Shown: positions 1-8,153 of the stretch, one piece after another
Numbering within the stretch: position 1 is the first letter of the stretch
Layout: every line of letters starts with the position of its first letter
Source of the DNA: Neisseria dentiae
Lineage (GTDB): Bacteria > Pseudomonadota > Gammaproteobacteria > Burkholderiales > Neisseriaceae
Reading direction: 5' to 3'
DNA length: 64,000 nt
NCBI RefSeq assembly: GCF_014055005.1
Contig: NZ_CP059570.1
Location: 1,240,001 to 1,304,000 of the forward strand
Position numbers and translations under genes: made by a program
The notes under the pieces: model-generated
What the model was told of the DNA's origin: nothing
Database searches by the model: none
The model's input: the letters and a program-made list of their open reading frames with translations, nothing else

Positions 1-411
1 ATGTATGCCGATTACCGTTTCGCCACCATCAATGGCGACAGCGTTAAGAATATGATTAACGACCAAGCCTGGAATGCCGATGTGTTCCTGCCTACCGTGG
101 GCAAGCGCGGTGCAGCCATTATCGAAGCACGCGGCCTTTCTTCCGCCGCTTCGGCCGCCAATGCTGCCATCGACCACATCCGCGATTGGGTGTTGGGTAC
201 CAACGGCAAATGGGTAACTATGGGCATTCCGTCTGACGGCTCTTACGGTATTCCCGAAGGCACCATGTTCGGCTTCCCCGTAACTTGCGAAAACGGCGAA
301 TACAAATTAGTTGAAGGTTTGGATATCGACGATTTCAGCCGTGAGCGCATCAACATCACCCTGAAAGAACTGGAAGAAGAAAAAGCCGGCGTTGCCCATT
401 TGCTGTCTTAA
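1..411 (+). CDS. mdh: malate dehydrogenase, C-terminal part (gene begins before the window)
   Basis: The 136 residues read here match the C-terminal third of the NAD-dependent malate dehydrogenase of the roughly 325-residue proteobacterial type, which interconverts malate and oxaloacetate in the cytoplasmic TCA cycle. Recognisable pieces are the GxAIIxARG segment near residue 36, SSAASAANAAIDHI near 47, and the MGIPSDGSYGIPEG turn near 74. The first codon in the window happens to be ATG but is internal, since a complete enzyme needs about 190 further residues upstream including the NAD-binding fold. A DUS-pair hairpin follows the stop. The family call is firm; the gene is partial only because of the window edge. 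Confidence 0.93.
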   Translation: MYADYRFATINGDSVKNMINDQAWNADVFLPTVGKRGAAIIEARGLSSAASAANAAIDHIRDWVLGTNGKWVTMGIPSDGSYGIPEGTMFGFPVTCENGEYKLVEGLDIDDFSRERINITLKELEEEKAGVAHLLS

Positions 412-439
412 TCCTTACCAGTTTATTTTCCTCTCTACC

Positions 440-476
440 AAAAAAGCCGTCTGAAATATTTTCAGACGGCTTTTTT
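440..476 (+). terminator. DUS-pair hairpin terminator after mdh
   Basis: Two oppositely oriented copies of the uptake core GCCGTCTGAA form a long stem with A-rich 5' and T-rich 3' flanks, a typical intrinsic terminator built from DUS copies, 29 bases after the mdh stop. Confidence 0.8.
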
Positions 477-656
477 ATAAACCAAACTTTTAGAAATATA
501 ACGAAACCATACCGTATCGTGTGCCGAACAACCATATTTCAATATTTTACATGTACTTCACCTGCCCCAACCCTTGTAATCAGCGTAACTTCCACCATTT
601 AGTATTTTGTTGAGGCCGCAAAGCCGCCTTGGCAAAACCCTTATCGTGTATAGAGG

Positions 657-1031
657 ATGTTAAATATGAACCGCCCCTCCCCTGAAGAGTTTATTCCCAA
701 GTTCCGCCGAAAAAAATTAGACGAACCGGGTTTTCTGAGAAAACTCGCACGCTTTGCAGGCAGACTGGGAGCTCCGGCAGTTAGACAGCTTTACGCTCTT
801 TATTTTCTGTTTAAAGATCCTGCCACGCCCAAGCGGACGAAAATGATTATTCTCGGCGCATTAGTTTATTTTTTCAGCCCGATAGACAGTATTCCCGATT
901 TGCTCGGCCCTTTGGGGTTTAGTGACGATATTGCGGTGATTACCTTAGTGTATGCGCAGATGAAAAGCCATCTCACCGATGAAATCCGTGAAAAAGCGCG
1001 CTTGGCAACCGAAAAACTGTTGTTGCGCTGA
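657..1031 (+). CDS. DUF1232 (YkvA-like) membrane-associated protein
   Basis: A 124-residue protein. Residues about 60-95 carry the DUF1232 signature: a hydrophobic stretch leading into YFFSPIDSIPDLL and then GFSDDIAVI. Family members are small membrane-associated proteins of unknown biochemical role. The N-terminus is basic and the central segment could embed in the inner membrane. ATG at 657 follows AGAGG closely; an in-frame ATG at 666 is an alternative that would shorten it by three residues. A DUS-pair hairpin lies 22 bases past the stop and faces the convergent lipoprotein gene, so it may serve both. Function is unknown. Confidence 0.8.
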   Translation: MLNMNRPSPEEFIPKFRRKKLDEPGFLRKLARFAGRLGAPAVRQLYALYFLFKDPATPKRTKMIILGALVYFFSPIDSIPDLLGPLGFSDDIAVITLVYAQMKSHLTDEIREKARLATEKLLLR

Positions 1032-1052
1032 TATGTGATTTTGAAAAGCTTA

Positions 1053-1084
1053 AAGGCCGTCTGAAAATTTTTTCAGACGGCCTT
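1053..1084. terminator. bidirectional DUS-pair hairpin
   Basis: Inverted AGGCCGTCTGAA copies separated by a short T-rich loop lie between the convergent DUF1232 and lipoprotein genes. A-rich and T-rich flanks on both sides fit termination in both directions. Confidence 0.75.
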
Positions 1085-1103
1085 GTAAGGTATTTTTATT
1101 GAA

Positions 1104-1604
1104 TTACTCCAATGGGCGCATATCCATCACTTCCATCAGGAAGTTGGTAAATGCGGGATTGGAAGGTTTATTGCTCATATTCGGCCAGCGTTGTTGCCAG
1201 CCTCTCAACGCATTCTGAACATACAGCTTGGATTGCTGGCTGCTGATGGCTCCGCGCTGGCTATCCACGGCCGAACGCAGGTAAACCTCATACATGCTGT
1301 CATCCACAGAGTTTCTGCCGACCTGCTGGATGCGGAAGCGGTTGAGATACTGCGCCGCCTGAACTTTGGTAATCTGGCCCTGGCTGACCTGATAACTCAA
1401 ACGTGTTGCCTCGTCGCGGATTTTCGACACATCCGTCCAATGGCTTTCCGCCAAACGGTACGGGGCTTTTGCCGTTTGTTTTTTAGCAGGCTCTTTTTTA
1501 ACATTGGTGGGTTTAACCGGCACTTCTTTTAAAGAAGGAAGGTAAATGGTTTCACAACCTGCCAATGCAGCCAATACGAATAGGAGGGGGATATGCTTTT
1601 TCAT
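1104..1604 (-). CDS. predicted lipoprotein, conserved in neisseriae
   Basis: A 166-residue protein starting MKKHIPLLFVLAALAGC: a short basic N-terminus, a hydrophobic core and the lipobox LAGC with Cys17 as the acylation site. It is therefore probably an outer-membrane-anchored periplasmic lipoprotein. After a Lys/Pro-rich linker (about 28-50) comes an all-helical-looking domain rich in Gln, Arg and Ser, with no enzymatic motif I recognise. The reading frame stays open 54 codons upstream, but ATG at 1604 has the signal peptide and a GAAAAAG-type purine tract nearby, so I chose it. The upstream neighbour cysK has its own terminator, so this is probably a separate unit. Confidence 0.75.
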   Translation of the reverse strand: MKKHIPLLFVLAALAGCETIYLPSLKEVPVKPTNVKKEPAKKQTAKAPYRLAESHWTDVSKIRDEATRLSYQVSQGQITKVQAAQYLNRFRIQQVGRNSVDDSMYEVYLRSAVDSQRGAISSQQSKLYVQNALRGWQQRWPNMSNKPSNPAFTNFLMEVMDMRPLE

Positions 1605-1702
1605 GCGGCACATTATAATCAGATTTAACAGATAATCCAATAATGAATGACAAGCGGTCGTTATTTTTTCCGCCCCCATCCGGAGTATCAAACGAAAGCT
1701 GT

Positions 1703-1728
1703 AAAAAAGGCCGTCTGAACGGCCTTTT
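1703..1728 (-). terminator. terminator after cysK
   Basis: AAAAGGCCGT and ACGGCCTTTT form a 10-bp stem around a four-base loop. One arm is part of a DUS. The hairpin lies 22 bases beyond the cysK stop in its direction of transcription. Confidence 0.7.
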
Positions 1729-1749
1729 GATATGAATTTACTGTGGTTT

Positions 1750-2682
1750 TTATGCCAAGTCGGCAAACAGCGGGGTAGAAAGATAACGCTCGCCGTAAGA
1801 AGGAATCAGCACCACAATCAGTTTGTCTTTATTTTCAGGCTTTTTAGCCAGCTCCAACGCGGCCGCCACGGCTGCACCCGAAGAAATACCAACCAAAATG
1901 CCTTCTTTCTCGGCCATGGCTCGGGCTGTTGCAAATGCAGCTTCGTTGGATGCTTTAATAATGCTGTCGTAGATGCCGGTGTTCAGAATGCTGGGCACAA
2001 AACCTGCACCGATACCCTGAATCGGGTGCGGGCCTTTTTCACCACCGCTCAATACGGGCGAAGCTTCCGGCTCCACCGCAACGATTTCCACTTCGGGTTT
2101 GCGCGCTTTCAATACTTCGCCCACGCCGGTAATCGTACCGCCCGTGCCTACACCGGCCACGAAAATATCCACTTTACCGTCGGTATCGCGCCAAATTTCT
2201 TCGGCGGTGGTTTCGCGGTGGATCTGCGGGTTGGCTTCATTATCGAATTGGCGCGGCATAAAGTAAGTATTGGGGTTTTCGTCGACCAAAGCCTGAGCTT
2301 TGGCAATCGCACCGCCCATGCCTTCTGCGGCAGGGGTCAGAATCAGTTCGGCACCGAATGCGCGCAACAGCATACGGCGCTCTTTACTCATGCTCTCGGG
2401 CATGGTGATGGCCAGTTTGTAGCCGCGGGCGGCGCACACCATAGCCAAACCGATACCGGTATTGCCGCTGGTGGCTTCTACGATAACCGTGTCTTTATTG
2501 ATTTTGCCGGCTTTTTCGGCCGCATCGATCATTGAGGCGGCAATACGGTCTTTTACGCTGCTGCCGGGGTTGAAAAACTCCAGCTTGGCCACAACGCGGC
2601 CGGGCAAGCCTTCGGTGAGGCGGTTCAGCTCAACCAGCGGGGTGTTGCCGATTAAGTCGGTAATGCTGTGTGCAATGTTCAT
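1750..2682 (-). CDS. cysK: cysteine synthase A (O-acetylserine sulfhydrylase)
   Basis: A 310-residue PLP enzyme that makes L-cysteine from O-acetylserine and sulfide in the cytoplasm. Visible motifs are LIGNTPLVELNRL at 10-22, the PLP-lysine segment SSVKDR with Lys44, the substrate loop TSGNTG at 71-76, the phosphate-binding GVGTGGTITG in the middle, and SSGAAVAA near the C-terminus. Length is standard for the CysK/CysM fold; the sequence resembles CysK more than CysM. Two tandem ATGs (2685 and 2682) follow AGGAG; the second has better spacing, so it is preferred. The gene follows the dapF operon on the same strand but with a 124-base gap holding a DUS. Confidence 0.93.
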   Translation of the reverse strand: MNIAHSITDLIGNTPLVELNRLTEGLPGRVVAKLEFFNPGSSVKDRIAASMIDAAEKAGKINKDTVIVEATSGNTGIGLAMVCAARGYKLAITMPESMSKERRMLLRAFGAELILTPAAEGMGGAIAKAQALVDENPNTYFMPRQFDNEANPQIHRETTAEEIWRDTDGKVDIFVAGVGTGGTITGVGEVLKARKPEVEIVAVEPEASPVLSGGEKGPHPIQGIGAGFVPSILNTGIYDSIIKASNEAAFATARAMAEKEGILVGISSGAAVAAALELAKKPENKDKLIVVLIPSYGERYLSTPLFADLA

Positions 2683-2806
2683 CATTCTGCTCCTGATAGA
2701 TTGGGGGATATTGACAACCGGCATATTAAATTCAGGCCGTCTGAAAAACCAATACCATATCTTTCTTAATTTATAACTTTTGGTTGTAAGCTGAGCCGTG
2801 CAGCGC

Positions 2807-3409
2807 TTAGCCGTAGCGGATATCCGACAATGCGGCAACTACACAGGCCGTCTGACACAATAATGCCAGCAACAAACCCAGTTGCAGCTGGCGGCTGCTG
2901 AAACGGTTTGCCGCTTCGCCCGCTATAACTTTGCGGTGCAGGTAGAAAACCACCATAATCACCCCCTGCATGCCGAACCAATAGGCCGGTTTGAGTGCGT
3001 AAAGCTGCAACAGTGCGGGCAGCACATAAGGTGTGATACCTCCCGGAAAGCGGCTGTACACCATCAAAACCAATGCGGTGAATACGATGCTCATCAGCAT
3101 ACCGCTCACCGCAAACAAACTGATAAAGCCGTTGGCATTTTCGGCCTGCCACATCTTTTTTTCGGGCGCCCTTTTCCAATGGTTCACAAAGAAAAACAGG
3201 CTGGCCAGCGTAATATAGAAATGGGGGATATAAAGCGGAGCCAAATGGGTGATACCCCACACGCCCGGCAGAAGGCGTGCGCCAGCAACACCGAACCCTA
3301 TCCACAACAACACGCTGCCCCACAACCATTGGAATTCTCCCGCTTTAAAAACAGCGGTGAAAAACACGGCGATATAAACGGCCGAAATCCACACATCCCA
3401 ACCGGCCAT
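2807..3409 (-). CDS. conserved polytopic membrane protein, function unknown
   Basis: A 200-residue, strongly hydrophobic protein with about six predicted membrane segments spread over the full length, short loops, and a charged loop near residues 78-92 (HWKRAPEKKMWQAEN). I recognise no transport or enzyme motif. Its ATG abuts the TAA stop of the DUF484 gene with no gap, so translation is almost certainly coupled. The dapF - DUF484 - membrane protein order on one strand upstream of cysK appears conserved in neisseriae as far as I remember, which supports a real gene. The functional link is unknown. Confidence 0.78.
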   Translation of the reverse strand: MAGWDVWISAVYIAVFFTAVFKAGEFQWLWGSVLLWIGFGVAGARLLPGVWGITHLAPLYIPHFYITLASLFFFVNHWKRAPEKKMWQAENANGFISLFAVSGMLMSIVFTALVLMVYSRFPGGITPYVLPALLQLYALKPAYWFGMQGVIMVVFYLHRKVIAGEAANRFSSRQLQLGLLLALLCQTACVVAALSDIRYG

Positions 3410-4066
3410 TTAACGATAACCCATAATCCGCGACAGCGCCGCACCCACGGCCGCCGCCATATATTCGACAGATTCGGTAGCCAAACCTTCGGCAAAACGG
3501 TTAACGTCGGCATCAGCCGCCAGCAGCACCGCACCTGTTCCGCCGCCTATCGGAATAGGCAACTGCAAAAAACTTTCCGCAACCGTATTGCAATCATCAG
3601 GCAGCAATGCCTGCATTTCTTTGCTTATCTTATTGCCTAACAACGGCTTTTTAAGCCCGACGATTTCCGCGCTTACTTTGGTGTTACCGGACACGGCGGC
3701 CTCATCGGGAATACGCGCTTTGTTTTTCGGTTTGACGGCAATTTTCAGCACAAACTGTTGCAGGCCGAAATCTTCCTGCAACGAACGGTATAAGGCATGA
3801 ATCAATTGGCCGGCCGTATTTGCCCCCAGCAATTGCACATCCAATGCCAACTGGCGCAGCATGGTCGTGCGGTTTGCCTCTGAATCGGCCAGCATGGTTC
3901 TCAGCTGGGAAGCCATTTTTTCGATTTTCAGTTGCGAAGCCGCCACTTGCGCTTGGGCAAAAGAGCGGACTTTTTCATCACGCAGGCGTACACCCAGTTC
4001 GTCGGCATGTTCTGCCAAAAAATCCGGATGCTCCCTTAAAAACGCCAAAACATTTTCTTTATTCAT
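3410..4066 (-). CDS. DUF484 family protein (GAF-like)
   Basis: A 218-residue soluble protein starting with the DUF484 hallmark VLAFLREHPDFLAEHADEL (residues about 6-24), then a coiled-coil-like stretch (VRSFAQAQVAASQLKIEKMASQL) and a GAF-like sensory fold in the C-terminal half. In many proteobacteria DUF484 genes sit next to dapF and xerC. Here the ATG overlaps the dapF stop as TGATG, which indicates translational coupling. Biochemical role is unknown; a ligand- or redox-sensing role is only inferred from the GAF-like fold. Confidence 0.85.
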   Translation of the reverse strand: MNKENVLAFLREHPDFLAEHADELGVRLRDEKVRSFAQAQVAASQLKIEKMASQLRTMLADSEANRTTMLRQLALDVQLLGANTAGQLIHALYRSLQEDFGLQQFVLKIAVKPKNKARIPDEAAVSGNTKVSAEIVGLKKPLLGNKISKEMQALLPDDCNTVAESFLQLPIPIGGGTGAVLLAADADVNRFAEGLATESVEYMAAAVGAALSRIMGYR

Positions 4067-4914
4067 CAGTATTGCAACTCGCCTTCAAACACGGTTTCCA
4101 CCGGGCCGGTCATCATCACATCGGCGCCGTTTTGCCAAGAAATATATAAATCGCCGCCCGGCAGGCTCACACGCACCTGCTTGCCTGCCTCCAGCAGGCC
4201 GAGCCTCACGCCCGCCACCGCCGCCGCACATGCGCCGGTGCCGCAGGCCTGTGTTTCCCCTGCACCGCGCTCATACACGCGCAAACGGATGTGGCCGCTG
4301 TCAACCACTTCCATAAAGCCCACATTCACCCGTTCGGGAAATTGTTCGTGCGACTCAATCGCTTCACCCCATTGCTCTACCGGTGCGGTTTCCACGCTGT
4401 CCACCACAATCACGGCATGAGGATTGCCCATGCTGACACAGCTGACGGGAACCGACTCCAGCCCCACTAAAATAATATGCGTTAACGCATCGGCAGCCTC
4501 TCCCGCCGCCGGTATAAAAGGAATTTCAGACGGCATGAAATGGGGCTTGCCCATATTCACACTGACCAAGCCGTTTTCTGCCAAACGGGGCAGAATAATG
4601 CCGCGCGCAGTTTCCACCACAATTTCCTGCTTATCGGTCAAGCCCTTATCTACCACAAAGCGCACAAAGCAGCGCGCGCCGTTGCCGCACTGCTCGACTT
4701 CGCTACCGTCGGCATTAAAGATACGGTAACGGAAGTCCACCGCATCGGAATGCGCTTTCTCCACCAGCAACAGCTGGTCGAAACCCACGCCCGTGTGGCG
4801 GTCGGCCCATTTGGTCAGCGGTGCGTTTTCCGGCTCAAACGGCTGGCTGATGCCGTCGATAACCATAAAATCATTGCCCAAACCGTGCATTTTGGTAAAT
4901 TTCAGCGTTTTCAT
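4066..4914 (-). CDS. dapF: diaminopimelate epimerase
   Basis: A 282-residue enzyme converting LL- to meso-diaminopimelate, the precursor for lysine and peptidoglycan cross-links, in the cytoplasm. The two catalytic cysteines are visible: Cys76 in EQCGNGARC and Cys224 in ETQACGTGACAA. The N-terminal KMHGLGNDF motif (8-16) and the substrate segment MGNPHAV (162-168) are also present. ATG codons at 4917 and 4914 follow GGGAAGGATA; the second gives the usual MKTLKFTKMHG start. It heads a tightly packed operon with the DUF484 and membrane-protein genes. Confidence 0.95.
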   Translation of the reverse strand: MKTLKFTKMHGLGNDFMVIDGISQPFEPENAPLTKWADRHTGVGFDQLLLVEKAHSDAVDFRYRIFNADGSEVEQCGNGARCFVRFVVDKGLTDKQEIVVETARGIILPRLAENGLVSVNMGKPHFMPSEIPFIPAAGEAADALTHIILVGLESVPVSCVSMGNPHAVIVVDSVETAPVEQWGEAIESHEQFPERVNVGFMEVVDSGHIRLRVYERGAGETQACGTGACAAAVAGVRLGLLEAGKQVRVSLPGGDLYISWQNGADVMMTGPVETVFEGELQY

Positions 4915-5501
4915 CATTATCCTTCCCTGCCCTGTTTCAGGCCGTCTGAAAGCGTAGGCGACGATTCTACACCAAACCATCTGCTTTTGCTGTTACCTGC
5001 AACCACAAAAACAGATGCGTAAACGAAATAGGGCTCATATCAACGTTTTTTCGGTTTCCGGCCGTTGTTTTCAACCGAAAATAAAAATTGACAGTTGCAT
5101 ATAAGAGACAATCGGAATTTTATTCAGATAAACGGTAGTGCTAAGTTTACAGGCACAAAAAAATGGCATACTGCAACAACCATTTTCATATCATACTGTT
5201 TTTAAATAATTTTAATAAGATTCATCGTTATCGGCCTTATCGCCACACCATCAATCAAACCCGGATAAAACTATCACCACCATCTCAAACAAACCGATTA
5301 TCTAAAAAATTTTCCATTCATCTTGCATTTTCTTATTGCATTATTTTTTTCAAGCATGCAAAATACATAACAAGAAAAGCAGAAAATATTGCAATATTAT
5401 ATTTCTCAATGCTTTTCCCATCAAAAAGGCCAGCCAACCACCATTTTATGCTGCAAGATGGCCAAACACATTACGAAACGTATTACAACAAGGACAAAAT
5501 T
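4915..5501. other. 587-bp AT-rich intergenic region between divergent genes
   Basis: This holds the dapF promoter side with one DUS near 4940, an imperfect hairpin at about 5047-5082 (TTTTCGGTT / AACCGAAAA), and a TTGACA-like hexamer at 5088-5093. From about 5160 to 5480 the sequence is much more AT-rich than its neighbours and carries no convincing gene. The frame of the TonB-C-like gene stays open through it, but the translation looks non-coding. Confidence 0.5.
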
Positions 5502-5852
5502 ATGAAAATCCAACGTGCTCTTTCTACCGTGGCTGCTTTCGCCATGCTGGCCGGCGCCCAAGCCGCTTTCGCCCAAGGCGTTACTTTCCATCACAAAGCT
5601 TCCGACGCCGCCGCGCCGATCAGCGGCAACTTAGCCATGCGCATCACCATCAATGCCGAAGGCAATGTGAGCGACGCCCGCGTGGTGCGCAGCAGCGGTT
5701 CCGCCAGCATCGATGCCGCAGCAGTCGACTGGATGGAAACGCAATATTTGCGCCCCGCAACCATGAACGGCGATTCGATCGACCTGAGCGTGATTAAAGA
5801 AATCAACTTCAGCAAAAACGCACCGGTGCAACACGCAGGTTTAACCAAATAA
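5502..5852 (+). CDS. periplasmic TonB-C-terminal-domain-like protein
   Basis: A 116-residue protein with a cleavable signal peptide (hydrophobic residues 6-20, likely cut after AFA near 24). The rest looks like an isolated TonB C-terminal domain: MRITINAEGNVSDARVVRSSGS (about 47-68), then IDAAAVDWM and the YLRPA segment. Real TonB proteins have an N-terminal membrane anchor and a Pro-rich spacer, both missing here, so this is a free periplasmic domain and not an ExbBD partner in the usual sense. AAGGA lies about 8 bases before the ATG. A strong terminator follows. Role unknown; an envelope-interaction role is inferred from the fold. Confidence 0.75.
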   Translation: MKIQRALSTVAAFAMLAGAQAAFAQGVTFHHKASDAAAPISGNLAMRITINAEGNVSDARVVRSSGSASIDAAAVDWMETQYLRPATMNGDSIDLSVIKEINFSKNAPVQHAGLTK

Positions 5853-5874
5853 AGTATGGGTTCCGTATCCCCTT

Positions 5875-5907
5875 AAAAGGCGCGCCTTCAAAACAGGCGC
5901 GCCTTTT
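5875..5907 (+). terminator. intrinsic terminator
   Basis: AAAAGGCGCGCC and GGCGCGCCTTTT form a perfect 12-bp stem with a nine-base loop, 22 bases after the TonB-C-like gene. It is unrelated to DUS. Confidence 0.85.
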
Positions 5908-5971
5908 CCGTTGTTGCTGCAATCCAATAGCAGAAACCTTTTAGAAATCTCTCCAAACCGGCCTCCGACCG

Positions 5972-6631
5972 TTAGCCGGCAACACCATCGGCCTGCCTGC
6001 CGCCCACAACCACAGGCACAAAACGCAGCAGGGTTTCGCGCAAAACAATCAGTTTTCCGTGAAAAAAGTGTGAAGACTCGGGCAAAACCAACACGGGAAT
6101 ATCCTGCGGTGCCGCCCATTTGAAAGCCTTTTCCAAACCCACGATTTCATCGGTTTCACCATGAACCAACAAGGTTTTGGACGCATCGGGAGCAGCAGGT
6201 TCGCGGTTTTCATAATGGTTGACGGCAGGGGCAACCAATAACAGCAAATTCGGCTCGCGCCGTTGCGCCGCAAACAGTGAAACATAACCGCCGAACGAAA
6301 AACCGCTGATGGCCAACAGCGCGGCTTCGGGGTGTTTGGCACGGGCATAGTCGATAACGGCGACGCAGTCGTCGGCTTCGCCCCGTCCGTAGTCGTGGCT
6401 GCCTTCGCTGTTACCTACGCCGCGCAGGTTGGGCAGATAGCAGTGGAAACCGAGCATGCTCAAAGCTTTTGCCACGGTCTGTATCACTTTGTTGGTGTTG
6501 GTGCCGCCTTGCAGCGGGTTGGGATGGTTGATTACGGCTACGCCGCGCCCCTGCCCTTGCGCCGGCAGGTAAATGGTTTCGAGTATGCCCGCAGGGCCGG
6601 GGATATGCAGTTGGTTAATGGGTTTCAGCAT
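5972..6631 (-). CDS. alpha/beta hydrolase (YsgA/dienelactone-hydrolase-like)
   Basis: A 219-residue alpha/beta hydrolase. The nucleophile elbow GFSFGG places Ser112. Likely acid Asp161 is in HGETDEIV and likely base His188 in SSHFFHGK, completing a triad in the right order. The HPNPLQGG segment near 36-43 supplies the oxyanion-hole region, and NLRGVGNSEG near 68-77 is typical of this subgroup of bacterial serine hydrolases. No signal peptide, so cytoplasmic. The substrate cannot be read from sequence. It lies upstream of nothing obviously co-transcribed. Confidence 0.82.
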   Translation of the reverse strand: MLKPINQLHIPGPAGILETIYLPAQGQGRGVAVINHPNPLQGGTNTNKVIQTVAKALSMLGFHCYLPNLRGVGNSEGSHDYGRGEADDCVAVIDYARAKHPEAALLAISGFSFGGYVSLFAAQRREPNLLLLVAPAVNHYENREPAAPDASKTLLVHGETDEIVGLEKAFKWAAPQDIPVLVLPESSHFFHGKLIVLRETLLRFVPVVVGGRQADGVAG

Positions 6632-6685
6632 AATGATGTCTGGTAATCTCTATCGTGTATTGGCCGTCTGAAAATCCGGGCGCAA

Positions 6686-7018
6686 TCAGCCGTTTTCCGG
6701 TTGATCGACCAGTAGGCGGTTAACGGCTTTGCCGCCTGCCAAATCTTGTTCGAGAATTTCCTGCAAATCTTCTTCGTCCACATAAGTGTACCAGCGGGCT
6801 TCTGGATAAATCACCATCACCGGGCCGGATTCGCAGCGCCCCAGGCAGCTTGTGCTGCTGATGCGCAGTTTGCCGGGGCCGATCAGATCCATTTTTTTGG
6901 CGTTGCCCTTGATAAAATCGACGGCGGCGTCGGCTTCGCCGTTATCGTTGCAGCTTTGTTTGCACGGGTCGCGGCGGGCGTTGGTGCAGATAAACAGGTG
7001 GCGTTGGAAATAGCTCAT
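6686..7018 (-). CDS. thioredoxin-like [2Fe-2S] ferredoxin
   Basis: A 110-residue small protein with five cysteines: Cys11, Cys19, Cys23, Cys58 and Cys62. The spacing CX(7-11)C followed by a distant CLGRC resembles thioredoxin-fold [2Fe-2S] ferredoxins such as the NuoE C-terminal domain. GPVMVIYPEARWY (65-77) is characteristic of this family. It is probably a cytoplasmic electron carrier or cluster-binding protein. It lies just downstream of the spermidine-synthase-like gene on the same strand, separated by a DUS hairpin. Partner unknown. Confidence 0.82.
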   Translation of the reverse strand: MSYFQRHLFICTNARRDPCKQSCNDNGEADAAVDFIKGNAKKMDLIGPGKLRISSTSCLGRCESGPVMVIYPEARWYTYVDEEDLQEILEQDLAGGKAVNRLLVDQPENG

Positions 7019-7033
7019 GGGTGTCTTTCTTCG

Positions 7034-7063
7034 GAGGCCGTCTGAAAGTTTTCAGACGGCCTT
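7034..7063 (-). terminator. DUS-pair hairpin after the spermidine-synthase-like gene
   Basis: Inverted DUS copies with a four-base loop overlap the stop codon region of the upstream gene and lie 16 bases before the ferredoxin-like ATG. It probably terminates or attenuates read-through. Confidence 0.6.
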
Positions 7064-7853
7064 ACAGATAAAAATGCTTGCCGTTGTTTTGATTGTTGGC
7101 TTTCAATTCGGACAACATCCGTTTGAAATCCAAACCGTATTGCGTGCTGAGTTTGTCGGCGCGCTTTTTCAGTTTGTCGAGGTTTTGCTCTTTCGGGCTG
7201 CTTTGGAATGCCATCACGGCAACATTGCCGTGGCTTTCTGCGGGCAGCTCCAACACGCGGCCTTCAAACACGCCCAGCAGGCGTTCGACGAAGCGGCGGT
7301 AGCGGCGGTCGCCGCTCCACCAGTTGGTTACGAAGATGCCGTTTGCCGACAATGCTTGGCGGCAGTTTTCAAAAAACGGCTCTTCCACCAGCGCATCAAC
7401 GATTTGCAGGCCGTCGAAGCCGTCCACCAGCACCACATCGGTGCCGCCGCGCAGGGTTTTGATGTATTCGGCGCCGTCGGCTTCGATGATTTCGAAACGT
7501 TCGTCTTCAAACGGCAGCTCGAACAGGCTGCGCGCCACATTGATAACCTGCGGGTTGATGTCGACGGCGGTTTGGCGCGTATCGGGCAGGTAGGCATCTA
7601 TCCAGCGTGCAAACGAGCCGCCGCCCAAGCCGATTTGGGTGATGTGTGCAGGCGCCTGTTCGACAAACAGCAGCCAGCCCATCATGGCGCGGCTGTATGA
7701 AAGCACCAGCTCGGCGGGATGATCAAGGTTCATCGAGCTTTGCACGGTGGCGCTGCCCAAATGCAGCGAGCGGATGTTGCCGGATTCGGAAATACCCACC
7801 TCCGGCAGTTCGGATTGCTGCGCACGCAGGCGGCGGTAAGGGTGGTGTGCCAT
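7062..7853 (-). CDS. spermidine-synthase-like methyltransferase-fold protein
   Basis: A 263-residue protein with the Rossmann fold of polyamine aminopropyltransferases: the nucleotide loop IGLGGGSFARW near 73-83, the acidic AVDINPQVI near 95, and VVLVDGFDG near 140. The SpeE-specific catalytic Asp motif is represented by LVDGFD, so a methylthioadenosine-type cofactor is plausible. Many such neisserial proteins are annotated spermidine synthase without biochemical proof, and no speD is nearby. The C-terminus ends in a charged, low-complexity helix. Activity as a true spermidine synthase is uncertain. Confidence 0.7.
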   Translation of the reverse strand: MAHHPYRRLRAQQSELPEVGISESGNIRSLHLGSATVQSSMNLDHPAELVLSYSRAMMGWLLFVEQAPAHITQIGLGGGSFARWIDAYLPDTRQTAVDINPQVINVARSLFELPFEDERFEIIEADGAEYIKTLRGGTDVVLVDGFDGLQIVDALVEEPFFENCRQALSANGIFVTNWWSGDRRYRRFVERLLGVFEGRVLELPAESHGNVAVMAFQSSPKEQNLDKLKKRADKLSTQYGLDFKRMLSELKANNQNNGKHFYL

Positions 7854-8003
7854 AAAGCGGTGGAATGTAGGAAAAGAGCGTTATTTTAATACAGTTCGGA
7901 CGCGTTGGAACGGTGTTTCAGACGGCCACAACGGTAAATGTGGGCAATTAATCCTTAAGGTTATGATTATTCGGAAAGAGGCGGGATTTATATCAGGTTG
8001 ATT

Positions 8004-8041
8004 GTTTGAGGCCGTCTGAAAAGATTCAGACGGCCTCAAAC
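8004..8041. terminator. 17-bp-stem DUS-pair hairpin
   Basis: GTTTGAGGCCGTCTGAA and its exact reverse complement flank a four-base loop. It lies about 105 bases past the nagZ stop, so it probably ends the nagZ transcript. Confidence 0.65.
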
Positions 8042-8046
8042 ATATG

Positions 8047-8153
8047 CCAACCGGCGGATAACAATGCCTTAAAACTAAAGTGCGCCTTAGCAGTATCTGC
8101 GGATTTTTTCTCAAAAATCCGCTTTACAAGCCTTCTGACAACACGTCCTAAAA
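8047..8153. repeat. degenerate repeat, family C, overlapping the nagZ stop
   Basis: Its right part (about 8093-8153) is clearly related to 24060-24120, with a stretch ending CTTTACAAGCC followed by a terminus whose reverse complement reads TTTTAGGACGTGT. The terminal TTTTAG contains the nagZ stop codon. Confidence 0.55.

Noticed and set aside
5163..5501. N-terminal extension of the TonB-C-like protein
   Set aside because: The open frame is AT-rich with an odd composition, while a signal peptide with a good RBS starts at 5502.
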